DNA from: Pelagomonas calceolata
Lineage: Eukaryota; Sar; Pelagophyceae; Pelagomonadales; Pelagomonadaceae
Assembly: GCA_918797485.1 (NCBI GenBank)
Contig: CAKKNE010000003.1
Location: 1,178,001-1,242,000 of the forward strand
Reading direction: 5' to 3'
Length of the DNA stretch: 64,000 nucleotides
Under the pieces are notes generated by a model. The model searched no databases and was not told where the DNA came from. It worked only from the letters and a program-made list of their open reading frames with translations. This document shows, piece after piece, positions 32,555-42,780 of this stretch. Positions within the stretch are counted from its first letter, which is position 1. Every line of letters begins with the position of its first letter. The position numbers were made by a program, and so were the translations under genes.

Positions 32555-35500
32555 TCACCTTGGCGTTGGCGACGCCGACCCAAGGAGCAGCGGTTTCTTC
32601 TTCTCGTCGGCAGCCTTCTCCGCGTACTCAGAGTCGAGCAGGAGCTTGAACGAGCCGCACCCCAATGGCACGGGGATGCCCATAATGATACACTCACTCA
32701 CGCCGACGATGGCGTCCGTGCGGCCGTGGACCGCCGCGTCGAAGAGGTGGTCCGTCGTCCTTTCGAAGGACGCCAGCATCAAGACCGATTCACGCATCTT
32801 CGAGACGCCGAACCGTGTAATGCCGAGGACCATGCCCTTAAACGTCATCACGTCCGCCAATAGTAGCAAGTGGCGCGCGTCGATCGCGATGCCGTAGGCC
32901 TGCATAATATAGGATACTTCACTGCAGATCGTAGCTCGAGCCGCCTCGATGCCCAAGACACTTTCGACCTCGGCCACATGGTTCGTCGTCGTGTTCACGC
33001 CGTCGACGCCCGGCGCGCCGATGACCTCGCCTAGCCCGTACCCTTCGACGAGCAACGAATACTTTCCGTCGGATTCGCTCACGACCGCTCTATTGATGGA
33101 CGGGTAGCCACTGACCACGATCTCCGGTAACGCGTTCTTCAGCGCTTGCATCGCGAAGTAGGTCCTATCATCAGATAACTTGTCCCGTTGATCCACATTA
33201 TCAATAACGTCGTCGTCGTCGTTCGGCAAGTTGTTCTCCTTCTTGCGCCTTTTCTTCTCGCCCTTCTTCTTGCGACCTCGATTCGTCGCCGGCTTCTCCA
33301 CAGCTTTCCGCTGCCCGCGCAGGGCCCCGCCGCCGCCCGAGAAAGTACTCGTAGCGGGGTCGTCCGGCAGCTCCACGCGGAACTCGTTCGGAGTGGTTGG
33401 GTTTAAGGTTAAATGCTCTACTTTGAGCGCGCGGATGACGGGCGGCGCGCGCTTGTTGTTTGCAACCGTACCTCGCAGCACAGCCTGCCTCGCCGACGCC
33501 GCGTCGACACTCAGGTGCAATCTTCCAATCAAGTCCGTATCCAGTTGCACAGACAAATAGCACTTGGACGACGCGTAGACCTCCTCGATCTTCGAGCACA
33601 CTTCGCCTAGGGTCGTCTTTTCCAGGCCAGCCTTGACCACGCGAGCCGCCTCCGCGTCGCTATCATTTTTGAGTTTTGCGGTGATGATAGGTGTAGAAAT
33701 CTTCTTGGAGGCGTTAATGATCTCCGTCAACCGAGGCACGCCCAATGTAACGTTCATCGACGCCACCCCAGCGAAATGGAACGTCTTCAGCGTCATCTGG
33801 GTCCCCGGTTCACTGATGCACTGGGCGCCGATGGCGCCGACGGCCTCGCCCGGCTCTTGTTTTGATCGGAGATACTTTTCCCGGGCTAGGTCCACGAATC
33901 TAGCGAGTTGCCGTTTTGAGAGAGAACTGTCGAAGGACTTGATATGTTCGTTCGCCGCCTTCTTCTTCTTCTGTTCGATGAGGGCGTCCCTCGTCCGGGA
34001 ACAGGTCTCGGCTACGCCTTTCGTAAACGACAAAGCGTCTAGTACGAATTTTGACGACTCCGTATCCGTCAGAGCTAAGTTGATTTTACTACATTCCTTG
34101 GCTAACATCTCGGGCGTCATCGCCGCGTCGTCGTCAAAGGCTTCGTCATGGCGGACACGATGCAGCAACCTAGCAAAATCAACAGGTTTACCGTCAGACG
34201 TCTCCATGTGTTTGGGGTCGAGACTGTCATCACCATAGTTAAATTGGACCACCGCTCGTTCGGAATTACGCACGGTGCCGTCGTAGGACACACTGAGATC
34301 TTCCAAAGCTTTCATGAGCCGTCGAGCCATATACCCGGTCTGCGCGGTCTTGACGGCCGTATCGACTAAACCCTCCCGACCACCCATCGTGTGAAAGAAG
34401 AACTCCGTCGCGGTCAAACCGGAGTAGAAACTATTGGACACGAAGCCTCGGGCCGCTGGGTCTAAGGAGTCCACTTCGAAGTGCGGCAGCGTCCTGCGAA
34501 CGAATCCGTTCTGGATGCGTTTCCCATCCACCGCTTGCTGGCCTAAACAAGCGATCATCTGCGACACGTTCAATGCCGAACCCTTGGAGCCGCACTCGGC
34601 CATGATCCGTGGACTATTCGTGCGAGGTAAATCACCCATCAATCGCTGCCCGGCCGCCTCCCGGACCCTTCCTAGTAAACCAGTGAGCTCCGTCTCGAGA
34701 GATTGCGCCGCATCACAACCGGGCTTCAGATCTAACTTGCCTGCCTTAAAGGCCGCAATTCGTCTATCAGCCTCGGCGAAGCCCTCGGCCAGTAACTTAG
34801 CCTTGAGCTCTTTGACTTCGGTTGACGGTGTCACGTCATCCAGACCAATACTAAACCCTCGATGGCTGCCCAAGTATCGTGAAGCTAGCTTCGCCAAGCG
34901 GTTCATAAATGATGCCGCTCTATGAGCGCCGTGGTCTCGATACAGAGCATAGATCAAACCAGTCTTGCACCCGTCGCCGACCGTCCTCTTCGCGGCGCTT
35001 CCACTAAGTAACTGAGACCGTCGCACAACCACATAACCGTCGTTGGGGCAGAGGTACTTATCTGTACCTGGATTGTAGGCTTTTTCTTCGCACTCGAACG
35101 AGACACATAACTTATCTCTATTGTTCGGCCGTATGATGAGGGAGAAGACCTGTTTGCCGGTCCACAACATCACAGGTTTCAGTATTGCTGGAGGAGGTAA
35201 ACTAACGTGCTCGGAGGCGTCGCCGGCATACACAGCGAGCTGGCAGAACTGGTCCCTAGAAAAGAAGACGTCCGGCTGCGTTAATAGGAAGGCAGCAGTC
35301 ACGAAATCTTGGGTAGCAGCAACTAACGGTTCGCCATTCCTCGGCGTGCAGATGTTCTGCGGGACGGACATCAAACTCAAAGCTTCGGCGCGCGCTTCTT
35401 CGGTCTGCGGGAGGTGCAGATTCATCTCGTCGCCGTCGAAGTCGGCCTGTGTGGTCCGGTGTCACTGCGGCGCCTTCACGCCATCGACGCGATTCGTCTC

Positions 35501-37193
35501 CGTCAGAGAAGGCGCCGGGTGGCCTTTCTTGCGATTTTGAGTCGAGGACGCCGCCGCGCGCGTTGTACGGCGCGCAGACGCACTCGTTGAGCTTGAACGT
35601 TCTGTCCTGCATGACTTTCACACTGTGGCACATGATCGACAGTTTGTGTAGAGACGGTTGCCGGTTGAACAGCACGACGTCGCCGTCGCGCATGTGTCTT
35701 TCCACAACATCACCAACCTTCAAGTCGCGAGCTACGGCATTACGGTCCCCGTAGTTCAGCGACTTCTTGTGGCCGCCACCGACGGCACCGACTACCACTC
35801 TATCACCATCAGCCAAATCCGCTGAACGCTTCTCGACGTAGTTCGCTCCGGGCCACTGCTTCGGCCCGTTCACTATGAGTGATCGTAAGTGCTGCAGGTT
35901 GTGCCTCGAGACTCTCTCAGGATAAGTCATCGTCCTCGCTACTTCCGTGGGCACGCCGACTTGATCTATTCTCAAATTGGGATCCGGTGATATGACCGTT
36001 CGCGCCGAGAAGTCGACGCGTTTGCCGGACAAATTCCCGCGAAATCGCCCACTTTTACCTTTGAGTCTTTGACATAAACCGCGCATCGGCTTCTGGTGCT
36101 GTTGTCTGGGTAGCATACCTGGTACTTCGCCGTTGATATACAACGCGACCTGGGTCTGTAAAAAGGACCAGCACTCCACGAGGATCTTGGTCGCGGCCCC
36201 TTCCCTCAAAGCTTTCTTCAGGGACTCATTGACGTCGATGATTTCTTGCAATTTTATTGTGAGGTCGTCTTCATTGGTCCCGGCACCTCCCGGAGCTTCT
36301 ACAGCAACAGATGGTCTGATAGGCGTCGGCGGCACGAGTAAAGCGTTCAACACGAGATTCTCGGGCCGCCCAATCACCGGATCGAGCCACAAGAGTTCGC
36401 AGTCGTCGTCCGTGATGCCGCAGAAGACCTCCCTCACGTCAGCCGGCGACAATATTGATGCTGGTGCTTTGGACGCTTTTGGTTTTATATCGCTATTTTG
36501 CGCGGCAGAAACACCCAATGTAGCTCTTAAATCCGCGTTCTTCTCGGCCGCTGCCTTCAGTGAATGAGCAAACGCTGTAAATTCGTCGTCGACCTCGAGC
36601 TCGTCGCGCTTCGCGCCCTTCCAGATGTCGTGGGCCACGCGCAGCGCGCCGGCGCCGGCTACTCTTCTAACGGGTCCGTTTCTTGCGCCGCAGTGGGGGC
36701 ACCTAGTTGCTGCTTTGCATCGGTCCAAAACTCGCTTGTGGATGCCCTGCTTCTGGAGCACGTCCCTCGCGTTGCGCATCGCTCGTAGTTGTTTTGCCCG
36801 TTCCTCCGGTTTTAGGAGGGCTCGCGAGCACTTCTTGCAGACGCACTGCAGTAGAGCTAGTACGTGTTTGAAGTAGCCCGCATGGAACACCGGTAGCGCG
36901 AACTTCACGATCCCGTAATGGCCCGCGCACTGGTCTATTTTCTTTCCACACGTAGGACAGGGTGGAGAGGTTTTGGACGCGGCTCCTAATCTCGGGTCGA
37001 GGCAACCATTTGTCGCCGGCCTTCTATCCGGTGCTGGAGTATATAACTCGCGGTTGTCGCACTCGAACTCGGCTAGCTTCTCCATCTCGTCCGTTGATAG
37101 TAAGCCGAAGCGGACCTCTTTTATTCTTTTACCACCGCTGGAGTTCGGCTCGACGAGCCGCGGGCGCGCGCCGGCTGGCGGTGCTGCGCTCAT
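32555..37193 (-). CDS. RPC1: RNA polymerase III largest subunit (RPC1/POLR3A), 1507 aa, two exons
   Basis: Catalytic subunit transcribing tRNA, 5S and other small RNAs. Exon 1 is 37193-35562 and exon 2 is 35446-32555. The N-terminus KEVRFGLLSTDEM, NGCLDPRLG, the zinc ligands CPTCGKKIDQCAGHYG and ALPVFHAGYFKHVLALLQC identify Pol III rather than Pol II. Rudder motif GKRVDFSARTVISPDPN. The catalytic loop NADFDGDEMN spans the splice: exon 1 ends PYN and exon 2 begins ADFDGDEMN. Exact joining requires a GC donor (AAC|GCGCGC); the nearest GT would insert four residues next to the metal site. A lysine-rich insert (KKKGEKKRRKKENN) near nt 33250 is lineage-specific. No Pol II-type heptad tail. Confidence 0.93.
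35447..35561 (-). mobile_element. Introner-derived intron in the RPC1 catalytic loop
   Basis: On the plus strand it begins CTGTGTGGTCC and contains CACGCCATCGACGCGA, the introner core. A 9-bp inverted repeat, GGCGCCTTC (35469-35477) and GAAGGCGCC (35508-35516), brackets the core. The far end is eroded. Acceptor is CCACACAG; donor is most likely GC. Confidence 0.75.
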
Positions 37194-37462
37194 GGTCTTG
37201 CCTCTGCTGCAGTGCTTGCTACTGTGCTATTGTTGCGACGTTTGCTGCAGCACGCTTTTGCGCTGCAGTTAACTTATTACGATGACGCTACCGCATCCCT
37301 GCGCATCGCTGCGGTGCTTTTTGCAGGCCTCGCTTGCTGCTTCTCCTCATTGGCTAGTGTCTTTGTGCACTATCCCTAAGTTTTTTCTCCCTCGGACGAC
37401 GTGCTTGCGCGGGACGGAGGGTTTCCATGGCGGTTTGGACGTGTCAAATTCCAAAATGGACC

Positions 37463-37484
37463 TAGCGGCCTAAGACACTCTAGC
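37463..37484 (+). promoter_or_regulatory. Intergenic CTAG motif, copy 3
   Basis: CTAGCGGCC then TAAGACACTCTAG, followed by CAAG. It lies in the 504-bp divergent promoter of RPC1 (start 37193) and the E2 gene (start 37698). Nothing else is recognised there. Confidence 0.65.
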
Positions 37485-37697
37485 AAGTCATACAAGGCCG
37501 GCAAACTTGCGTCGAGGAGCCAATCGCGCTAGCTGTTGCGCCGACAACCTGCATATTTCATTCATTAGTGCCCAACGCACAGCTCTCGCCGGCCGCCCCA
37601 GCTCGCTGTCGCCGCGGTCCCTTGCAAGCCACAAGAGGCACAAGAGTCACAAGCCAGTCCAGCGGTCGCCGCGACCGCCGCGCGGCCCCACCGAGCC

Positions 37698-38282
37698 ATG
37701 GCGGACCGCGGCCGCCTCAAGAAAGAATTAAGTGAATTACAAAAGGATACGAACGCCGGCGTCACCGTGACGCCCAAGGGCGACCAATTGACCGAGCTCG
37801 AGGGCACGATCACGGGCCCGGACGACACGCCCTACGCCGGCGGGTTTTATCGGATCTCCATCAGTATTCCTTCAGGATACCCCTTCGAACCTCCCAAAAT
37901 GAAGTTCCTCACCAAGGTCTGGCACCCTAACATTAGTTCGCAGACCGGTGCGATCTGTCTCGACATCTTGAAAGATCAATGGAGCCCGGCCTTGACGATC
38001 AAGACCGCACTGTTATCCCTACAAGCATTGCTCTGCGCCCCGGAGCCCGACGACCCGCAGGACGCCCAGGTCGCGCAAATGTATCAGCGGGACCCGGAGC
38101 AGTTCAAACAAACGGCCACCTTCTGGACGGAGACCTACGCGCGGCCGCCCGGCGACGAGAGCGACTCCCAGGCCGTCACGAAGCTCATGGAGATGGGCTT
38201 CGGGCGGGACGCGTGCGTGAAGGCGCTCCAGGACGCGAACGGCGACGAGACGGAGGCCATCAACGCGCTGCTGTCGGGGTAG
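37698..38282 (+). CDS. Ubiquitin-conjugating enzyme E2 of the UBE2K/Ubc1 type, 194 aa
   Basis: Carries activated ubiquitin to E3 ligases. Complete UBC fold: LEGTITGPDDTPYAGGFY, IPSGYPFEPPKMKF, the HPN motif (VWHPNIS) and the catalytic Cys87 in GAICLDIL, then WSPALTI. A C-terminal UBA domain (~155-194; VTKLMEMGFGRDACVKALQD, ETEAINALLSG) identifies the UBE2K/Ubc1 class, which builds K48 chains. Normal family length (about 200 aa). Single exon. The start MADRGRLKKEL fits the first helix. Confidence 0.95.
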   Translation: MADRGRLKKELSELQKDTNAGVTVTPKGDQLTELEGTITGPDDTPYAGGFYRISISIPSGYPFEPPKMKFLTKVWHPNISSQTGAICLDILKDQWSPALTIKTALLSLQALLCAPEPDDPQDAQVAQMYQRDPEQFKQTATFWTETYARPPGDESDSQAVTKLMEMGFGRDACVKALQDANGDETEAINALLSG

Positions 38283-38353
38283 GTTATATATGTCAAAACT
38301 CTTTATTTTTTTTCGTGATCAGGGTCGGGGCGACGGCGTGCGGGGCGTTTAAG

Positions 38354-38373
38354 CTAGCGGCTTAAGACACTAG
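38354..38373 (+). promoter_or_regulatory. Intergenic CTAG motif, copy 4
   Basis: CTAGCGGCTTAAGACACTAG, followed by CACTG. It lies 193 bp upstream of the small membrane protein at 38547 and 72 bp after the E2 stop. Confidence 0.65.
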
Positions 38374-38546
38374 CACTGCTGGCAAGCCTGGCACACGCCG
38401 CTCTCGTGTCGTATACGTATCGTCCGCAGCTAGATCGTAGTAGCTGTTGAAACGAGTCATCATTTCGAACACTTGTGACAGGCACGACCGCCAAAATTGC
38501 AAGGCTGCTACGATAATACACTCATCAGCACAAAGAGGCTGCAGCC

Positions 38547-38900
38547 ATGTGGCACAATGTCATGCGCGCATTGCTGCCGTTATTTATTGTAACCCACGCG
38601 CTGCTGCCGCCGCGCGCACACATGCGACGAGTAGTCGCGCCCAGCGCGAATCCGTTCGATGAAATACTAGACGCCCTCGACTCGATGGTCGGCGTGAGCC
38701 CGCTCTCCGAAGCCGACATGAAGAGCGGTCTGACGAGCGAGGAGCTCGCGGCCCGCGCCGCGGCGAAGGCGGAGGACGCGCCGCCCGCCGACGCGCTCGA
38801 GAAGCCGTCCGTGTCGATCTTCTTCGCGCTCCTCGGGCTGTTCCCCGTGGCGATCATGGTCGCGGGTCTGGCGAACGGCGCGAAGCCGTTCGGCCTCTAG
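38547..38900 (+). CDS. Small organelle-targeted membrane protein, 117 aa
   Basis: The N-terminus MWHNVMRALLPLFIVTHALL is hydrophobic, followed by PPRAHMRRVVAP, resembling a signal plus transit peptide for a complex plastid. ATG 38565 is an alternative start. The middle is acidic and Ala-rich. The C-terminus has one membrane segment (SVSIFFALLGLFPVAIMVAG). Not recognised; size and layout suggest a thylakoid or envelope membrane protein. Confidence 0.6.
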   Translation: MWHNVMRALLPLFIVTHALLPPRAHMRRVVAPSANPFDEILDALDSMVGVSPLSEADMKSGLTSEELAARAAAKAEDAPPADALEKPSVSIFFALLGLFPVAIMVAGLANGAKPFGL

Positions 38901-38932
38901 TGGGTAATGTAGGTTGTCACAGTAGTCTTAGC

Positions 38933-39870
38933 CTAGAACTCCGAGCTCGCGATGACCTTCTTGAGCTCGTCGGGCACGTCAGGTGGCTTCTTGATTTGCA
39001 AGATGAACGGCGAGCCGACGGCCGCGCGCAGGTCGGCGGAGTAGAGCGTCGTGCCCCAGACGCCCCACGTCGCCGCGAGTCGCTCCTCGTCGCTGAGCGA
39101 GGCTTTGTAGAACTCCGCGTCGTCGATGACCCCGTCCTTCGAAGCATCCGCCGCTTTCAAGTGTGCCAATGCGTTGCGCGCTTTCGCGACGTCGGCCGCC
39201 GGGACGCGCGCGAAAAAATCGCCGAAGCGTTTTGATGCTGTGCGCAGGGCCTCCGCCGCCGCAAAGCCGTCGTCGGCTTTCAGGGCCTTGCGCGCGGCGT
39301 CGATGGCCTGCCCACCGAAGACTACCGCGCCTATTCTCGCATTTTTATCATCCTCCACAAGCTTTTTGTCAAGATCATCATACGCTATCGACGTTGCGTA
39401 TTTCGTGCCGACGCCCAGGTAGAAGTTCTTTGCCGAGAGTAACCTAAGGTACGGGGGATTCTCGTCGTCGGCGCCATCGCGGCGACCGCGTCACGTTGAA
39501 TATCGATTTCCACTCGGGGCTATTGCCCCCCTTTGTTTAGCGCCTCGAGGCCGGCCTTGGCGCTGAGGCCGAAGCCTTTTTTCGCATCGTCGGCCCACGC
39601 GTTCACGGCGTCGTCGATCTCGATCATCGGGATCAGCAAGGTCCACGACGGCAAGCGCGCCGAGGGCAGTTCCGGTCGCGGCGGCGCGGCGGCGTCGACG
39701 GTGGGACCCGCCTGCACGGCCGGCGCGGCGGACGCCGGCACAGTTCCAAGCGCGAGCGATGCGGCGACCGCGATGGTACTGCCAAATGTGCGCCGCGAGA
39801 TGACTGGCGCGGTGCGACGCAGCGCAATGCAAGCTGGTAGGAGCAGCGCAGCGCGCAGCAACGATTGCAT
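38933..39870 (-). CDS. Probable thylakoid-lumen protein with twin-arginine signal, 284 aa, two exons
   Basis: Exon 1 is 39870-39527 and exon 2 is 39443-38933. The leader MQSLLRAALLLPACIALRR is followed by SRRTFGSTIAVAASLALG ending in VPASAAPA, a twin-arginine thylakoid-lumen signal. The mature part is a helical bundle (IEIDDAVNAWADDAKKGFG; AKNFYLGVGTKYATSIAYDD), somewhat like PsbQ-type lumen proteins. A GC-AG intron (GCAATAG...CCTTAG) joins the two frames exactly (EALNKGG|LLSAKNFYLGVG). Without it, exon 1 would stop at NKGGQ. Alternatives are two separate genes, or a base-count error in the six-G run at the junction. Confidence 0.6.
39444..39526 (-). mobile_element. Introner-like intron in the lumen protein gene
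   Basis: Contains GAGTGGAAATCGATATTC, resembling an introner terminal repeat, and TCGCCGCGATGGCG, close to the core. Only one end is recognisable. Donor GC is inferred from reading frame. Confidence 0.5.
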
Positions 39871-39999
39871 CGTGCCAAGGGCTAAGACGTGACAGCAGCG
39901 ATGCAAATAAATCGCCTGGCTACTTTGCAGCTCTCTGGGTATCCAGCACAGGCCAAAAGAGCTGTGAGAGCTAGCGCTGCACGCTGGAAGCTGTCAATC

Positions 40000-40022
40000 C
40001 TAGTGCGTTTACGTGACGCTAG
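40000..40022 (-). promoter_or_regulatory. Intergenic CTAG motif, diverged copy 5
   Basis: CTAGTGCGTTTAC then GTGACGCTAG. Ends match the consensus but the centre has diverged. It lies in the 351-bp divergent promoter of the lumen protein gene (39870) and peptide deformylase (40222). Confidence 0.45.
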
Positions 40023-40221
40023 CCACCTTGCACAAGCGCCGCGAGCGAAGCAGCGGCCAACACGCATCGATAGCGTCTCCGGAGGGGCGCTTGTGAGGCC
40101 TTGTGAATCCCTGCTGTATCGGCACGGTTGTAGGCGAGGCACGCGCTGCACCAGTGCACCGCTGCTAGTCACACGCTGCACGCTGTCGCCGCGCGCGCGA
40201 CGCTCACTGAGACATATAAGA

Positions 40222-41040
40222 ATGCTGACGATGATCGCACTCTTCGCAAGCGCATTGCGGCCCGCGCGCGCGCTGCTGCAAGCGCCAACGCGCTGTCGCG
40301 CGACGCGCCTCTTTGCCCGCCAGCCCGGCGGTCGCAACCCCGAGAAATTTGAAAGAAGTGACCTCACGATCACCGAATGGCCGCTGCCCGTTTTACGCAA
40401 CACGAACAACCCCGTGGAGGATTTCGACGACGAATTCAGAAGTCTCTGCAGCGAGATGATGGACGTCATGTATCAAGCGGATGGTGTCGGCCTCGCCTCC
40501 ACACAAGTGGGTATTGACAAGCGGTTCTTCGTCTACAACCCCACCGGAGATCGCTCACGGAAGGACTTCGAAGTGATTGTGGCAAACCCGAATATTTTTG
40601 AATATTCAGAGCAGACGGAGACCGACGAAGAAGGCTGTCTGTCGTCAAGGTCGGAGGAGTGCGCGGGTCGAGTGACGCGGTCGAGTTGGATCTGGGTCGA
40701 ATACCAGGACGAAGAAGGCCGGCAAAAACGGAAGAAACTGAAGGGCTTCGAAGCGCGGGTCTTCCAGCACGAGTACGACCACATCGAGGGCGTGCTGCAC
40801 TTCGACCGCTTCTCGGAGAAAGATCGCGCGCGCATCCAGCCGACTTTAGACATGTTGCTCGAGGCGCACGGGCCGGGCGGCGTGCTGGAGCTGTCCGACG
40901 AAAAGAAGGCGGCGCTCCAGCCGCCCCTGACAGCGTCGAGGATGCCGCCCGCGGTTGAAGCGGCGGCGCCCAAAAAAAAGAAGAAGAAGCCCGCGACGGC
41001 GGGCTTCGGGGGCTTCGGGGGCGGCAAGAAGAAACGGTAA
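40222..41040 (+). CDS. Peptide deformylase, probably organellar, 272 aa
   Basis: Removes the formyl group from new N-terminal Met in plastids or mitochondria. All three motifs are present: GVGLASTQVG (motif 1; the usual second Ala is Ser), EEGCLS (metal-binding Cys) and HEYDHIEG (metal-binding His pair and catalytic Glu). The N-terminus MLTMIALFASALRPARA plus an Arg-rich stretch is a plausible plastid leader. The C-terminal tail of ~60 residues, ending in lysine and glycine runs (KKKKKKPATAGFGGFGGGKK), is longer than bacterial PDF. The stop codon at 41040 directly abuts the stop codon of the convergent TPR gene. Confidence 0.92.
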   Translation: MLTMIALFASALRPARALLQAPTRCRATRLFARQPGGRNPEKFERSDLTITEWPLPVLRNTNNPVEDFDDEFRSLCSEMMDVMYQADGVGLASTQVGIDKRFFVYNPTGDRSRKDFEVIVANPNIFEYSEQTETDEEGCLSSRSEECAGRVTRSSWIWVEYQDEEGRQKRKKLKGFEARVFQHEYDHIEGVLHFDRFSEKDRARIQPTLDMLLEAHGPGGVLELSDEKKAALQPPLTASRMPPAVEAAAPKKKKKKPATAGFGGFGGGKKKR

Positions 41041-41499
41041 CTATCTCTCTAGTGTTACGGCACGGATCTCCTCGCAGGAGAAGGGCTCCCAGCCGACTTC
41101 CCGCGCGGCCGCCACGAGCTCCTCGCGCCGGACGTACTCCTCGTGCGACGCATCCAATACAGCCACGCCGCCCGTCAGACTTTCGCGCCGGAGCGCCTCC
41201 GCCTCCAACAGGTCGTCCGCAGACGCGCCCGCGAGGTAGAGCGCGCGCCTGTGTGGAATTCAAACTTCAGGCGCCCGTTCGTGTCTGGTTGATTTCCACA
41301 CTGGCCTGCGCGTGAGGTCCGCCGCCAGCCGCGCCGTCACCTCGTGCTCGGCGCCGAACTCGCGCCTCGCAAGATCGACGAGCGGGCGCAGGACCGTCGC
41401 TGTCTCGGCCGGGTCGCCGCCGGCGTCGAGCGCCGCCGCGGCGCCCCGTCCCAGGCGAAACTGAGGGCTCGGGAGGGGAAGGCTTTTTGTTTTTGTCAT
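41041..41499 (-). CDS. TPR/kinesin-light-chain-like fragment, ~131 aa, two exons
   Basis: Exons 41499-41312 and 41248-41041 are joined by a short introner. The repeats read VLRPLVDLARREFGAEHEVTARLAADL|TRALYLAGASADDLLEAEAL, the helix-turn-helix pattern of kinesin-light-chain-type TPRs common in pelagophytes. Exact codon restoration at the splice needs a GC donor. Upstream on the same strand another coding-looking stretch (AGAIVAETQDIALVEREPL, about 41510-41575) is in another frame, so the gene may be longer with one more intron, or be the tail of a decayed gene. Start uncertain. Confidence 0.5.
41249..41303 (-). mobile_element. Short (55-bp) introner element
   Basis: Runs CTGTGTGGAATTCAAAC to GGTTGATTTCCACACTG with almost no interior. 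Flanks GCGCGCGC (41241-41248) and GCCTGCGC (41304-41311) match at 6 of 8. On the coding (minus) strand the intron is GCGCAG...CACAG, a GC-AG intron. Confidence 0.85.
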
Positions 41500-41621
41500 C
41501 ACTTCCCTCTGAGCGGTTCTCTTTCGACGAGGGCGATGTCTTGCGTCTCGGCCACGATGGCGCCCGCAGGGTCAGCATTGTTGACTCGCGCCTTTGGTTC
41601 CCCTCCGTTTTTTTTTGTTTG

Positions 41622-41643
41622 CTAGTGTCTTACAGGCCGCTAG
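41622..41643 (-). promoter_or_regulatory. Intergenic CTAG motif, copy 6
   Basis: CTAGTGTCTTACAGG then CCGCTAG, preceded by a T-run (the same CAAAC flank on the other strand). It lies 68 bp upstream of the small 41711 frame and 123 bp upstream of the possible TPR start at 41499. Confidence 0.65.
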
Positions 41644-41710
41644 CCCGTGATGTTTTGGCAAACAGTATCTTAGACAAGCAGGTGCAAACAAAAAGGTAGG
41701 AAAAAGGACG

Positions 41711-41872
41711 ATGCGACTCACTCGAGACCGCGACCGGCCCGGCGCGTCGAACCACTCCTACGTCGTCGGCGGAGTCGTCGCCTCGGGCCTCGGCGACGGC
41801 GTCGAGCTCAACACTCGCTTCCCTCGCCAGGCGAGCTGGCAGAAGAAGACCGCCGAGGCGTTGTCGGCCTGA
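41711..41872 (+). CDS. Possible small protein, 53 aa
   Basis: A short frame, MRLTRDRDRPGASNHSYVVG through ASWQKKTAEALSA, ending 51 bp before the stop of the convergent CPBP gene. GC-rich third positions and the nearby promoter-type motif favour a real gene, but it is short and unrecognised. It could also be the end of a spliced gene. Confidence 0.3.
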   Translation: MRLTRDRDRPGASNHSYVVGGVVASGLGDGVELNTRFPRQASWQKKTAEALSA

Positions 41873-41922
41873 GCATAGTGTTTATGTGTATATAATCGTT
41901 GCCAGAAACATTGTGAAGAATA

Positions 41923-42780
41923 CTACCCCCCACCACTTACGACGCATGCCCCGACCCCGAGCGTGAACGCGTTCCAGACCGCGTGCATCGACACGGGCAC
42001 CAACACGTTCCGCGTCTGCGCGTACAGGTGGCCCCAGTACGCGCCGAGCGCCGCGAGGAAGAGACTATTCGGAGAGACTCCGTGCCAGGCGCCGAAGGCG
42101 AGGCCCGCGCCTAGCACGCTCGGCGCGTAGGGCAGCCCCGCCCTTCGACAGGCCTCGAGCGCCCAGAACTGGAAGATCAGGCCCTCCGTGAGCGGCGCCA
42201 CGGCCAACTTCTCGGCGGCGTCCGAAAGATTCGGTAACTGCGAGGCGGAACAGGAAAACGCGCCTTCCGGCGCCGAGAGTAGCAGAGGCACGAGCACGAT
42301 TTGGATCGTCGGCACGCTCGCGCCGAGCGCGACACCCCACCACGGCGTGTCGCCGATCTTGGCGACGGGGATCGTCTGGGACGCGTCGAAGGCGTCACTG
42401 ACATCTGCTGGCGAGACGCCCTTCGGCAGCGGCAGCGTCGCCTGCGTCGCGAGGAACGCGCCCGTGCCCGCGAGCCGCACGGCGATGGGCGCGCCGAGCG
42501 CGCCTGATGCAATATGACACGCCGCGAACATGGCGCCGCCGCCGGCCACGTCCCGGACGCTCCACGGCTCGTCGCCGACGGCCGGCCACTCGAACGTCCA
42601 TTGCGTGTCCGACGAGCCGAAGTCGATGGGCAGTTCTCGCTCCAGCGTTTCGTCGTCGATGACGGCCGGCACTTCTGCGGCGTCGTCCGTTGCCTGGCGA
42701 CGGGTACATCTCGTGACGCGAGGCGGTGCACGCAAGGCAGCAGCAACAGTGCAGAGCAAAGCCAATGAGAGGCGCTTCAT
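41923..42780 (-). CDS. CPBP/CAAX-protease-like membrane protein, plastid-targeted, 285 aa
   Basis: Multi-pass membrane protein of the ABI/CPBP family (intramembrane glutamic proteases and their relatives). The leader MKRLSLALLCTVAAALRAPP suggests plastid import. Family motifs occur in order: PLTEGLIFQFWALEACRRAG (motif 1, normally EExxxR), FGAWHG (motif 2, conserved His) and SMHAVWNAFT (motif 3, HxxxN). In motif 1 the second Glu is Gly and the Arg is Gln, so catalysis may be lost or changed. At least six hydrophobic segments. Start MKRLSL chosen because it opens the signal; an upstream frame extension lacks a leader. Confidence 0.75.
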   Translation of the reverse strand: MKRLSLALLCTVAAALRAPPRVTRCTRRQATDDAAEVPAVIDDETLERELPIDFGSSDTQWTFEWPAVGDEPWSVRDVAGGGAMFAACHIASGALGAPIAVRLAGTGAFLATQATLPLPKGVSPADVSDAFDASQTIPVAKIGDTPWWGVALGASVPTIQIVLVPLLLSAPEGAFSCSASQLPNLSDAAEKLAVAPLTEGLIFQFWALEACRRAGLPYAPSVLGAGLAFGAWHGVSPNSLFLAALGAYWGHLYAQTRNVLVPVSMHAVWNAFTLGVGACVVSGGG

